A DNA stretch of 64,000 nucleotides from Lytechinus pictus (Eukaryota > Echinodermata > Echinoidea > Temnopleuroida > Toxopneustidae): the NCBI RefSeq assembly GCF_037042905.1, contig NC_087261.1, positions 22,059,617 through 22,123,616 on the forward strand, in the 5' to 3' direction. The notes under the pieces were generated by a model. It worked only from the letters and a program-made list of their open reading frames with translations, was not told the origin of the DNA and made no database searches. Positions within the stretch are counted from its first letter, which is position 1. Each line of letters begins with the position of its first letter. The translations under genes were made by a program, and so were the position numbers. Positions 42,109 to 56,967 of this stretch are shown here, in pieces.

Positions 42109-45100
42109 CTGTATATGAATTAATTTGTATTGACTTGCCTTTTATTTCTATCATGACTTTAAGTTTTCTTTGTGTGTTGTGAGCAAAAGTTTTAACATTT
42201 TGTTCGGTTTTCATTGGCAGCCAAAAGGCAGCATGATGTACAAATTTAAATTACCCAAATCAATTACAAAGAAAGATGGTTAGAAAGGAAAATTATAAAA
42301 TACAAACATAACTAGAATATTAATCAAGTGTCATTGATTTATTTGTTTACGTAAATCATATACATAATTTTCTGCCACAGTTGCAAAAACAGTGAAATAC
42401 AAGAATAAATAAAAGAATAAATATTGTGGAGCAAATGTTAAATAGTACTACCAAATGATATATTATATAATATAAACTTATGAGTATCTGAACAAAATCA
42501 TGCAAAGAAATTGTTTTCATTTGTGCATTTTTCTACTGCAAATGATGAATGTATTTTATAAATTACCTCTCAGTGCTAATATGCTTTGATTAAAAAGAAA
42601 GAATATATTCATATTCTGTAATCATTTGCCAATAAAATTGGATAATGGACGAGGTGCGGATTATGACTGATGATAATTTTGATGACAACATCAGCAACAT
42701 CATAAAAACACAGCCAACAAAAATTACAACTTACCCCCAAGGAAGGGAGGGAAACCAAGACCAAAGACAGCACCGATATCTCCTTCAACCTGCAGAAACA
42801 AGTGAGGAAAGAAAAATAATTAAAGTTGGTGTTTAGTTTGATTGTACAAACACTATTATAGAATGGATGGGAAAATCCCTGCAATCTGATTGGTTGAGAG
42901 CTATGCAAGAATTTTTACTGGGCTGCATGAACGATATCCCGATAATCAAAACAATATCCACTATAAACAAGCTATCGTCCGAAAAGGTCATTGTGATGTC
43001 ATCGCGCATGTACTGTTACGCTTGTTTACGTCAAAATTTTGAATTTTCGATCAAGGCAGAATGAATTAAATAAAGGATGCAAAATGATCTGTAAGTACAA
43101 ATACGTTACCGTAATTGTCATAGGGATTAAAACTGCCTGCATACTCGTTAGTTGAGAAGTCCAGACATACGATCTAACGTTTATACATGTAGATCTACTG
43201 CCCTGGGCTGGCTGTGCACAGCCAAATCTCCACTGCGGGCCCAGGCAGCCGTAGGCACTGGCCACCGGTGCGGCACGGGCATACACACACAGCTATTGGA
43301 GGTCTGAGGCTGCCTCATAGATCTAGTCAATGCAAAGCTGTATCTGGCATTTTGGGTATAATGATGCCTTTGTGCCAACATATTATCAAGTTAGGCATAC
43401 ATATTTATGTTTTCCAGGGTTATCAAAGGGTCAACATTACATTTTGGAATTTTCATGCATCCGGTAAAAAATCATGCGTCCAGTAAATATTTTCATGCGT
43501 CCAGTAAATTGAATTTACTGGACGCATGAAATTATCATGCATCCGGTAAATCATTAATTTTTGTGGTTTATTCAATAAAATTTTTCCATTCTATAAAACA
43601 GATGATGCATAGGTTTCTTTCGTGGGTCAGTGGAACTGTGTGCACGCGGTAACTTTGGCATTATGGTCTAAACCCACTCCGCTGCGCTTCGTGGGTTAAA
43701 CCATGCCAAAGTTACCTTGTGCACACAGTTCCTACTGACCCACTCTAACCCATGCATCATTTGTATACTAACTGAAAGAATACTATCATCAGAACTGCCG
43801 CCAACACATTTATTATCAGAATCATCATCATCATGCATTGCATCACCAACAGATTATCCCCCTCACCTATATCACTCATATCAATATTGTCATCCTCATT
43901 TTCATCAACGCAAATATCATTATAGTCATCATCATTCTCATCGTAATTATCATCACCATCACCATCGAGATCACAACCACCACCACCACTGTCATCATCA
44001 TCATCACCACCACCACCACCATCAAGATCGCCACCACCACTACCAACACCACCACCAAGACCACCACCACAATCATCATCATCATCAACATAATCATCAT
44101 CATCTTTATCATTATCAGCACCACCACCATCACCACAATCATCATCATCATTACTATTACCATCACCACCTTTATCTTTATCCTTATCATCATCACCATC
44201 ACCATCAAGATCACCACCACCACCACCACCACCATCATCATCACCATAATGGACTTACAGGGTTCCTGAGGATGCCTTCCTGTAGGCAAAGGACTGCTTC
44301 ATTGACGAACCTCGTCACCATCCTCATCTGGATATCCTCCACACTGTCTACACCTTGCCTCGGGAGGGCGTGCTTCTTGATGATGGCTTCCGCGCCCTCG
44401 TTCACCTCGCGGTTCTTGGAGCCTGAATACACAAAGCATCCCTTGCCGCTCTTACGACCTGTCAATAATCACCAAGAAGATCAAAAATATTATAAGGAGT
44501 GCATCTGAAAAAAATTCTAGACCAGGGGTGGATCAACGATTTTCAAAAAGGATGGGGGGCACATTTTCCAGAGGAAATTTGACAAGCCAAAAAAAGAAAA
44601 AAAAGGTCCTCCTTTGTTTATGAACGAAACATTCCTATTAAAAATGTATGCTGTGACTTTCAAAAGTGGGAGGGGCACACTTGTGTAAGAACAGCATATT
44701 TACACTTCCGAGTGATGATCCCTTCCCAAAGAATGGTTGTCTCCTCATCTACGCTTAAACCAGTTTAACAAGGAAAAGCGGTCTTGAAAACCACATTGCG
44801 AGGTGGTTTTCCAATCTGGTTTGTAAGACCACCTAAGATTGTTTCCAAGACCGCTTCGCATGTTCCCAGTACAAGTTAAACTGGTTTCTACTAAACTGGT
44901 TTTCACTAAACTAGTTTAGTGTAGATGAGAACAGCATCTTATACTTAAACAGAGAGAGGGAGAAAGAGGAAGAGAAAGAAAAAAAGAAAGAGAGAGAGAG
45001 AGTGTGACCAGTCAGTCTGCAAGCCCCTGTTTTAATGAGCAAATGAGCAAGATTTATCCAAGTCCTCTCGTGGCTGAATTCATATCCCTGCAAAATCTCG

Positions 45101-48100
45101 TGAATTGTGAGACATTCTTTCTCGTAGAATTTAACCATTTTCTCCTTGAGTAAAATTGATTATTTTTGTACCATAAGAAAGAGTGAACGTTACTCTTTTA
45201 TATTGGTTATTTCTCTTGAATAAAATATTCTGATAAATAAGTGAATTTCAGGCCTGAAAAGATGCCTCAAACGGAATTGTCTTCTTCTTTACAAAGATAC
45301 CAAAAGTATGAAATTTGGTCAATTATTTAGAGCAGCAATGGCTGAATAAAAAGAGGTGTTTTGGTCCGCACCAAGCTCATTAACAATGCAAAAACCCTCT
45401 AGTCATGAATATCACTTGGATAAAAGAAGCTACTTTTTGAGGGCTTGCCGACTGACTGTAACTCCTTTATAACTCACCCATATACCCTGCTTGCACCATG
45501 TCATGAAGGACCACGGGATCACCGCCAGCAAACCTCTCCCCAAACTTCTCACCCAGATCTTTGGCAATGTGTGAGGCGACGTCCAGACCGACCTCGTCGG
45601 CCAGTGTGGCTGTACCGACAGGGAACCCAAAGGCAATGCTGGCTTTGTCAAGATCCTTGGGGCTGCATCCTTCCTACAGAGCATTGAAAATACAAGACAA
45701 TTCCATGAAAAAATCTTATTAATAATAATAATAGAAACAAAAAATTTATAGCGGTTAATAAGGCGCTTTAGCATTTCAATGAAGAAAATACTGCTGGGTA
45801 TTCATTTACTTCACATGGATCAACTGTGGCAAATGTAAATTAATGCCTTGCTAAAGGTCGTAGGCAATGAGGCGGGGAATCATACCCTGAAGCTTGAGAT
45901 TTCTAGGGATGCATCAATTAGAACAAAACATATACAATCCAATGCCCATATTAATTGCTACTTCACTTTATGAACTAGTCAAGCTATGCTAATTTGAGAG
46001 GATTACACAGGAAGGACAAAGCAGAGAAGAATTATTTCACTATTGTAAATATTTTATAGAATTGCCCAGAATGAATATGTAATTTCAGGATATAACCTTT
46101 CAGATTTTAGCTTTATTATTTAACCACAGAATATGAAGAACTTGTATTTTCCTCCTCCTGAGGGTTACGTCCTTGAAACTGATTTCATAGTCAATATTGG
46201 TCACACCAATTCATACCTGTAGAATCCTGATGGCTTCCGAGAGGAAAGGACCGAGAATCCTTGTGGTGTAGAACCCAGGTCCATCTCCTACCACGATAAT
46301 CACCTTGCCTTGCCTGAGGCCTACCTCAACAGCAGAGGCTGTAGTGTCTTTGGAAGTCTTGGGTGTTGTGATGATCTCGAGGAGTTGCATTTTGTCGACG
46401 GGTGAGAAGTAGTGCATGCCGACAACCTGTGAGAGAGACACACACGTTATATACAGAGACACTGATTTCCGGCTTGAAACTTTGATCAACAAGGGGGTCT
46501 TCACACAAGACTAGTACACACAAAACTTGCCTTTTCAATTTCCGGCCTTCAGTATACAAGTCAATGTAGGCTGAGCATTCAAGCCCTCTAACCCTAATAA
46601 AAGAACAGACTACCTTCATTTTTCGGCAGCCGATTGGGTTGAGAATGTTCTTTTCTTCATAGATCCTGGTGGGTGTTTCATAAAGCTGTTTGTAAGTTAA
46701 GAGCAACTTGAAAGGACAAGTCCACCCCAACAAAAACTTGATTTGAATAAAAAGAGAAAAATCCAACAAGAGTAATGCTGAAAATTTCATCAAAAATGCA
46801 TGTAAAATAAGAAAGTTATGACATATTAAAGTTTCGCTTCATTTCACAAAACAGTTATATGCACATCTCCGTCGGTATGCAAATGAGGGGACTGATGACA
46901 TCACTCACTTACTATTTCTTTTGTATTTTATTATACGAAATATGAAATATTTTGATTTTCTCGTCATTGTCATGTGAAATGAAGTTTCATTCCTCCCTGA
47001 ACACGTGGAATTCCATTATTTTAACATTTTGTGGTTCAGGCAAGGAGGTCCTAATTGTCAAATTCGTAAAAATTGAAATATTGTATTTTATTTCAAACAA
47101 TAAAAAACAAAAGAAATAGTGAGTGAGTGACATCATCGACTCTCTCATTTGGATGTAACTGACTCGTTCATATAACTATTTTGTGAAAAAGAAGCAAAAC
47201 TTTGAAATGTCATGACTTTCTTATTTTACATCCGATTTTTATGAAATTTTCAGCATTGTGCTTGTCTGATTTTTCTATATTGATTCAAATCAAAAATTTT
47301 CTGCCGGTGGACTTGACCTTTATGAACGACTGGTGAACCTTTCTTACATGCTAAATAATCACCAATGAACATTTAATGGTGACCATCATTTACCACAAGA
47401 GAGGATCACCATTTGTTCTTAAAGTCACTCTTAACTTAGGAACAGCTTTATGAAATGGCTCCCTGGTTTGAGTGAAATGGACAAAGACCAGGGTAAGTTA
47501 TACTTGATCTTTCTCGTAGCATTTCTCGAACATCTATTTCATATGTATTGTATACATTAGCATCCTGGTCAGTGTATGAATATGGCATAGGCCCAAATGA
47601 TCTCTATGCGCCTTGAGCATCTAATCAAGATGGAAAGTGCGCTATACAAATCTCATGTATTATTATTATTATAATCAACTGAGGGAGAAGGCACACTGCT
47701 TTTTTCTTGCCCCACATTTAGAACATTTAGGTATGTTTTATAAAAAAAAATCAAAACAATCCTCCTACACTGAAGGTAACTACCCACTTGGTCTCTGTCC
47801 ATTTCATCTTCTTTCCACTGGTCTCATCTTACAAAGGGTTACAACTGATCCGATCAATCGCAACTATGGATGGCCAGCAACGTCAACATCTATTACGCAT
47901 GTTTGTTCAAAATATTTTCCAGCTATGATGTACATTCATGCATTCATTGTTTTCTTGAAAATTCACTGTGCTTCTCTTTGTTTACGGAGGACATTGTGCA
48001 AATTTCCTGTATAAAAAATTATGACGCTGATGGATTTCCATAGAGTTATGATTGATTGGATCAATCGTAACTCTTTGAAAGACAGGGCCCTGGGGCCCGT

Positions 48101-50337
48101 AACGCAAAACTTAGCAATGATCGTAGAACATTTTTCTACGATTGATTCCATTGACTACAATGTACAATCAATCGTGAAAAACAAGCGTACGATCAATCGT
48201 TAACCTTTGTGTTACGGGACCCTGGTCTCATCAAACACACATTTTTTGTGAGGCAACCTAGTCAGAGTTAAGAGAGGGAATGAGCAAATGAGGTAACAGG
48301 GACATGACTGTTTGACCTCACCTGTTCTGGTCTCTTGCTGGCTTCAGCGATATGTGTGATTGGTAAGGCAGATGTATTGGATGCAAATATGCAGTGCTCT
48401 GGAATGACCTGCAAGTGAAAAAAAAAATCAAATACAATAATATTTTGCCACCTTTTTATTTTGTTTAGTAACATCTCAAGGAAAGTTCAATCAAATGTGT
48501 GTATGTAATTTTTGTGTATGTAAACTGCTGTGTATCAGCATTAAAAAAAAAAAAATTGACAAGATCATTAGAATTATTCATAGGGGTATAAAACTTCTTT
48601 CTCTAATACTCATTTTTCAAAACTTATTAGTACAAAGTATGAACTGTCGTAAGTGAATATTCAAAGTATAATTTATGAGAAAAGGCAAAAGACAGCAAGT
48701 GTGAAATGGCAAAAGGTTTCACATTTTATGAGACTATTATTCTGAATACACATTTAAATTATAAGAGAAAAGGCAGCAGAAATGAAGTGTGAAATGTTTA
48801 AGATATTACATTTGGTAAAGAGAGTGTTAGACACCATTCTCATTATACTTTCTAAAACTAGTGTACTGGAAACCAGTTCAGAAACCAGTTTGGAAGATTG
48901 CTTTGCTAGCCGAAAGTGGTTTTCAAAACCACTTCACATGGTCTTGTTGCTATGGAAATGCTCTCAGTGGGGTGGCATGTTTCGTGCGAAATTCGAAATA
49001 GCAGCGTAGACATTCTACACAATGCATGGAGTAGTGCGCTCAAAATGTGCGAAGATCGCTTCGTGAAGAACGGTTGTGTCCTCACTACCCTAAAACCAGT
49101 TTAACGAGGCAAAGCTATCTTGAAAACTACATTGCGAGGTGGTTTTCCGAACTGATTTGGAAGATCGCTTCTAAGACCGCTTCTACCGTACTCATTACAC
49201 GTTAAAATAGTTTCCAGTAAACTAGTTTTAGGGTGGAAATGAGAACAGGGTCTTATTCTGAAAGGGACTAAGCTGTTTCATCTTGCACGAAACTTGTGTA
49301 CTGGCTCTTGGGCACCACCATACTTACAGCTTCAACTTCCTTGATGACCCGATGCTTGATGGCTAAATCTTCAAAGACTGCTTCGATCACCATGTCACAC
49401 TTGTCAAAGTTGGTGTAGTCGATCTGACCAGTAAGATTGGACATGATGGTGTCCCTCTCAAAACTAGGGGGAAATAAAAGCATACACGAAACCAAATCAA
49501 ACAGAGCCTCGGGGAACGTTTCATCAACATTTGTAAGACCTGACAACTTTCCTTGATTTTCATTGGCTGAAAAACCTTTATTACTTTAGTAATAGTCGGA
49601 CAACGTCCAACAAGTCCTTTCCCGAAACGCTCCCCAGATTACAGATAAATGCAAGTCGTGGTAACCATTCCAACATGAGTTCGCAAAGAATCCAATGAAA
49701 TGACCACCCAAGTGTCTGTTTTTTTTAATAGAAATATGTGCCAAAGGATTCTCTGCATGAAATTACTGATAAATTAGCAAAATGAGCATGACATTCCAGA
49801 GATTTTTTTTTTTTAAATAAATAAATAAACATTGCTATTACACTCCTATCACATTAAATCCAACACCCCCCCCCAAAAAAAAAGGAACGAAAAAAAAATG
49901 AATGAATAAATAGATGCGATAAAAAAAAGAGATAAAAAAATCAAAATAAATAAAATTCAATAAAAGACTGAAATAAAATATTACCTTGTCAGTTTCTTCC
50001 TCTTCACCTTCTTGTCCATTCTGCAATGGAAGAGAGAATATATTATTATCATACATTATTTTCTCAACTCAGGTGTAGTTATGGAAACCTTTCATGTTAT
50101 GAATGCAGTATGACTAAAGCTTGGGTTATGGACACATTTTGTAATATTCATCATATTTATTGCTATCAAGATCATCTCCAATGTCATTATCATCAACAAA
50201 GTCACAACCATCATCATCATCATCACCACCACTATGGCACCATCCTCATCATCATCATCACCACCATCCTCATCATCATCATCATTATCATCATCATCAT
50301 CATCATCATCATCACTATCATCATCATCACCACCACC

Positions 50338-50383
<46 letters not shown>

Positions 50384-53300
50384 CCACCATCCTCATCATC
50401 ATCATCATCATCACCATCATCATTATCACCACCATCATCACCATCACCATCACCATCACCATCACCATCACCATCACCATCACCATCACCATCACCATCA
50501 TCATCATCATCCTCATCATCATCATCATCACCATTATCCTCATCATCATTATCATCATCATCATCATCCTCATCATCATCCTCATCATCATCATCATCAT
50601 CAATACTAACACCACCATCATTACCCCTTATCAGAGAGAATCAAGGAATGTTCACTAACCCGCCAAAGATCTGTTGCTCTCCTCTGGCAAGGCCCTGAAG
50701 TGACATATCCTTGAGTAGGACATGCATGCCCTTATCTACGCTGACCTGGGCAACGCCCGCCCCCATCAGACCGGCACCAAGGATCGCTAGGGTCTCGACC
50801 TTTCTCTCTGGTGTACCGTAATTGTTCTTCTTACATGCCACCTGTAAACCACAATCAGGACATAAAGTGATATATGAAACAGAACGTACACAGGAGCAGC
50901 ACTATAAAAATATAATAATAACAATACTTCTACTTCAAGGGCATGGATTGGCTTTAGCCTATGCCATCTCGTGTATCACGAACATAGAAGCACTTCCAAA
51001 CCTCTCTATGCAGCATAGCTGTCCTTAGTTCCCTAATGCTAATAATAGGAAATAAGGATCATTTATCTAGAAATATCCTCTTCTGAGGCACACTGTAATA
51101 ATTATCCCAGCTTTAGCTCAAGTAGCTGTTTTTAAGGAATTAGTCCTGCTGGGTCATCTCATCCGGGTTGGGTGAAGCACAATCTGGGTGAATTACTTGA
51201 AGGAAAACATGTCATATACTTCTAAGAAAAATCCTTCTATTTTGGTTGGTGGTGATTTTTTTACCTGATTGCTAAGAAAGCATGAATGCTCGTAAGCAAG
51301 CAACCAGAGGACCGACGGATAAAGGTCCTCTCCGAAGGACCTGGTACTGAGGATTAATGCCTTACCAGAGGGCACTAGCGCACCAAGTGGGAATCGAACC
51401 CGGGTCACCAGAATACAAATCCCCCGCTCTACCGACTGAGCTATCACGCCTCCTACTGAGCTATCACGCCTTCAATGCTCTACTTGTCCACTTATATTCA
51501 TTTTCTCTTTTGTATTCTTTGTTTTAATAGAGCACTTGCAAAATCTATGGGACAGCTACCCCCCACCCCACCATCACCTCTGACCCCACTGCTGAATATC
51601 CTAGAATGCTCTGACCTGTCTCTACAGATTGTGGATTCATATCCATGTGAACACCACCATGGGAGTGTGTCATGAAAAAGAAAAAAAATACTGATTGATT
51701 TGCTCTGAGCCAATCAGATGCAAGGATTTTAGTAGCTCATAACAACATTTGTTTCATGAAATGCTACCCACATCATTCCATGTTCACACACATGGACATT
51801 TAGCATTTAAAATTGAATCAAGATTCTAAAGGTTCTAAGGCCCTCTATGTGGCATGGTGTTGATAGGTCTATACCCTTTGTTCATCTCATCCAACACAGT
51901 TTAACCCCAGTTAGTTTACTAACTATTAGGTCTAATTGCCATTTAGTCCATTATTTGGTCTAATATCCACTTGGTCTAACACCGATTTGTCTATATCGCT
52001 AGATAAATTGTTTCAGAATCAGAACTTAGACCAACTAGGTATTGGAATAAATGAGAATTAGACTATCTGAATATTAGACCAAGTATAGGTAGACCAATCG
52101 TCTAACACCAATTTGTCTATATCATTAGATAAATTGTTTCAGAACCAGATTTTAGACCAACTAGGTATTGGAATAAATGAGAATTAGACCATCTGGGTAT
52201 TAGACCAAGTGGCATTTGACCAAATGAAATTTAGCCCATGTGGCATTAGACCATCTGAGAAGTAAAAGTAAAACAGCGCTTATAGACCAGTGCCGGCCGC
52301 ACAGAAAGGTTGTTAGCCTAACAGAGAGTTAACAGTAAGCCCAGTCGCATCTTTCGGATTGTGAAGTCAAAACATGCATTTCAATGTGTAAGTAATGTAT
52401 TGATGTAACACTAGGCATCGCTGCAATGGCCTCTGTTAACGGTAAAATTTCTGTGCGGGCAGTATAGGTGAATAAACCCTAGATATAGCCAATACAGGAA
52501 TATTTCTATATTTTACTCCTGCTGAACTGGCCCTATAAAAAATCACTCTCTTCAGGGTTTGAAGAAGCAAATACTCACCTGGCCATGGAATAGTCCCATC
52601 AATGACTTTGCATGCGGTGTCATCGCCAGATTGCCAAATTCTTGAGATTCTAAGAGGTACCCCGCTTCACTTCCTTTATCGACTCCTGTCCTGACGCACT
52701 GTAAATGATAGTAATACACAAATCTACTAAATAATGTATCACATATGTCTTATAGTTTTGAGTTTATTGTAAAACAATGAACTGCAGGTTTAGTGAAAAT
52801 TAGAGAGTTATCAAAAGATCATAGGCTTATTTTCATTAAGTATTTCATCTTACAAAAGTATTGAAATTTTAATCATGTGCTTATCTTATATGGAACACTC
52901 TTTCATAGTGATAATATTTTTCTCATGTTGGATATTCAGCATTACGAAGTGGGTCTCATGTCTCGTATCCATTTTAAATGTAAATGTCTAAGTCCGAAAG
53001 GGAAAGGTTTTGAGTCTTAGAGGCCAAAAGATTGACAAAACACTAAGAAATAGATTATTTTTAGCAGTTAATCTCACTGCTGTATATCAATGTAGATGCT
53101 GGGTATCTTGAGACATGTCTTGAGACAGTGATTGTGAGTCTCATGTCTCGTCTTGCTTTCGTGTGATTCTGGACAAAAGTGTCTCTGTCTAAGGGTCATT
53201 GTATAAGTCTTTCATATTGTACAGCAATTTAAACAACAATGACAGGCTGGAAACAACCCCGATATGCTTACGTCTATTATCTTGAAAGGGGCGGGGTAGA

Positions 53301-56300
53301 GTCCGTTTGTGTTTTTCATCACCATTCCTTTGACTTTCTTGTACATCTGATCCTGGACGAACTGGGTACCCATTATTGCGTCTTGGAGTTCTAGCATCAT
53401 GAATGAGAGAGAGAGAGAGAGAGAAAGAAAAAAGAAATCATTGAAATGCACATGGTCAGGTTCCAACTCATCATCTGGACTTCCCTTGAAAAAAAATATA
53501 TAAAGAGTTAAAATACGTTGCCACTCTCGACCCAGGTGCTAAATGGGTACCCGGTAGGATGTGAAAGTCATTGTAGCTTGTCCAGTACTGTGTGCGCCTT
53601 ACCAGCGACTGACTGGAATACTCCCCAGGGAGTGGAGGATGTGCACACATTGTGTGCGGGAATGACTGATTCTTGAATCCGATGACCGGGGTAATAATAT
53701 ATCTGTAAAGCGCTTAGACACGTCGTTCAGATGTATTAAGCGCTATATAAAAAAGCGGATTATTATTATTATTAAATAAAGGAGAATCTATTTAACGAGA
53801 CTCACATTCCATAAAGAATACATAGAAAATAGGTATTCCATTATTTTTAATAAACTATTTCATTGAAAAAGAGAGAGAGGCAGAGGGAAGGGGGGGGGAA
53901 GACCATAAATATACAGGTTATTTCACAGAGGAAGGAAAACTAAACCATGATCTAGGCCAGTCACACAGGCCCGTATTCTGAAGTCAGGTTTAACTTGGAT
54001 GATGGTCTAACTCTGTGCTAAAATTATGGGAAGCCAAAGGTGTCAAAATTTTAATCAAGTTGAATGTTTCTAATGTTAACTCTGCTCTTTCCTGATTCAT
54101 CGATGGTGAAGACAATCATCTATTTATACTTCCTAGACAATTATGAATGACTTGAGAGCCAAATGAGCTGAAATATGGTACCTCTACTATTAGTGATTTA
54201 TGTAACAATTGGCTATCCATACTTAAACCACAACTTTAAACCCTAGTTTAAGTTAAACCCGACTTCAGAATACGGGCCTCAGAGTTTAGTGATTGATCGT
54301 ACAGTTGATTTGCACTATTGATTGTTCATAATGAACAAAATTATCAATTGTGAAAGTCAACCCTATGATCAAGCACTAAGCTTTGTCCCCATCTTACAAA
54401 GAGTTGCGATTGGTCCGATCAACCACAACTATGGACGGCTAGCAACGTCACCACCTAAAATCCAAATTTGTTCAAAATATTTTCTAGATATGATGTATAT
54501 TCATACATTCATCATTCTCTTGCAGATTCAGTATGCTTTCCTTTGTTTTTTAAAGGACATTGTGCAAATTTCCTGTCGAAAAATCATGACACTGATGGAT
54601 ATCCAAGGAATTACGTTAGACTGGATCAATTGTAACTCTTTGACAGATGGGTGGGTGTTTTTATAAGTCGTTTGTAAGTTACTAGTGAATCTATGATCGG
54701 ATGGCTACCCCGTCCGTTCGTACTAATTCAGCACCGATGTATATCTGGTGTGTATTATTAACCACAAGAAAGGATCACCAGTCGTACGTAAAGTTGCTTG
54801 TAACTCACAAATAGCTTTATGAATCATCCACCTGGGCCCCGTCTTACAAAGAGTTACGATTGATCCATTCGATCTTAACTCCGTAACTCTATGGAAATCC
54901 ATCAGTGTCATAATTTTTGTACTTTGTCCTTTGTAAACAAAGAAAAGCACAGTAAATTTTCAAGAAAACAATGAATGCATGAATATAGATCAAAGCTAGA
55001 AAATATTTCGAACATTTATAATAGATGTTGACGTTGCTGGCCGTCCATAGTTGCGATTGATCAGATCAATCGTAACTCTTTGTAAGACAGGCCCCACTGG
55101 CCAATGAAGAACTTACTCTGCATCATTGACTTGGGTTTGTCTGTCTTGATCTTCCCTGCTGCTAGGTCTCTGCATAAAAAAAAACACAAAAAACACTTGT
55201 TATCATAGCAAATGCACAGAGTGCCTTAATCAAATTTACAATCGACCTATCATATCGAATGATTTCAGTAGCTTTTAACTGTTATTGCAATTTTAAAGTT
55301 TTTATGAAATGAGCCCCTGGGAAGGGTTACAGGAAAAATTTTAAAGTAATTTCTGCGAAGAGATGCTACAAGCTACTTCAAATACTTGCATCTATTCGGC
55401 CGAGAGCAAATATTAGTTGGTGTAACGCACTGAAATATCACTAAATAAAAATGATGCATTTTATGAACAGTTTGACAGTGATTTTCACTGACATATGCTA
55501 CAAGCTACTGCTAATATTTGCACCTGATTAGCCAAGAGCAAATACTAGTTAGTGAGAAATCACTGACAAACTATTTTGTGAAATGCCCCCCTTTTTCATT
55601 GATTCTTTAATACAGTCCAGAGACAAGCTGGCTGGCATAGAAAAAAAAAGTGTGGATTGGACCGTGTAGAACAGCATTTCATTGAAGGGAAAATCTATCC
55701 AAGCAAAAGTTGAATTTAATAGAATTATAAAAACAAACAAGTGGAACGCCTCTGGCAGTCTCGCCTGCATTACGCGATTCGACATAGCAGCAGTGCTGAC
55801 TTTGAAAACAGCTATTGAATAATTACTCACAAAAGAAAACATTCATATGATAATAAAATACTGTCGATCGACCCAAAATGAGCTAGATCCATAAACTTTC
55901 TAAGTTATGATGCCAATTCAACAAATAACCCTTACATGGCCAAAGTTCATTGACCCTAAATGACCTATGAGCATCGTCATGTGACCTGAAACTCGCACAG
56001 GATGTTCAGTGATACTTGATTACTCTTATGTTCAAATTTTATGAACTAGCTCCATAAAAATGTAAAGTTACGAAGAAATTCAACAAATACCCCTAACATG
56101 CCCAAAGTTCATTGACCCTAAATGAACTTTGACCTTGGTCATGTGACCTGAAACTCGGACAGGATGTTTGGTAATACTTCATTACCCTTATATGTAAGTT
56201 TCATGAACTAGGTCCATAAAGTTATGATGACATTTCAAAAACTTAACCTTCGGTTAAGATTTGATATTGACGACACCTACATGTATAGGACTCTCGCTCT

Positions 56301-56936
56301 GCTATGTAGGCGAGATAAGAAGTAGCACTACACTGAAAATTTGCCCCCCCTCATCTTGAAATCTCTGATAAATACATATACTATCAGGTGGCAGTCTAAC
56401 TCATTCATGTTAATGACATGTTTATTGAATACTGTTCATTAGCAAGAGGCTCAAAAAGCATGATTTGACGAGGAGTGGGGGCGGGGGGGGGGGGGCGTTA
56501 TTTTACTCCCTGCTTGTTAAAAATTCTTGTGAAAACTCCCTCCGAAAATTATTTTCAGTCAAATTGTTTTAATTCCTTTTTTTTAAAGTTGTTACCTTGC
56601 TGTTTGAACTGCAACCTCCTCTAGGTATTCAATATTCCTCTCATCCACAGGTTTGGTACCAGGGCCTGAAACCGAAAATAAACAACAAAGAATTTGAAAA
56701 GAAATACTCAAAGTAAAGATGCACATGCAAAACAAGATTGTTGGATACATCAATTTTAGAAACTTTCTCATCATCACTACCATCATCATTGCTATCATCA
56801 TCATTATTACCGACACCATTATCATCATCATCAACATCATCATTTTTGCTGACACTATCACCATTATCACTGTTATCACAATCGCAATCATCATCATCAT
56901 TATTGCTGACACCATCACCATTATCACTGTAATCAC

Positions 56937-56967
<31 letters not shown>

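Noticed and set aside
44520..44700. gggggcacattttcc-type sequence as another transposon
   Set aside because: Resembles common invertebrate repeat ends, but I could not find a matching inverted partner or duplication.
50026..50698. Long frames of poly-His, poly-Ser, poly-Ile or poly-Met near 43717-44508 and 50026-50698
   Set aside because: They are the six translations of CAT microsatellites in HADHA introns; no start context or conserved ends.
51956..52090. Regular short repeats suggesting a CRISPR-like array
   Set aside because: Eukaryotic DNA, units contiguous without spacers, diverged and in both orientations; no cas genes.
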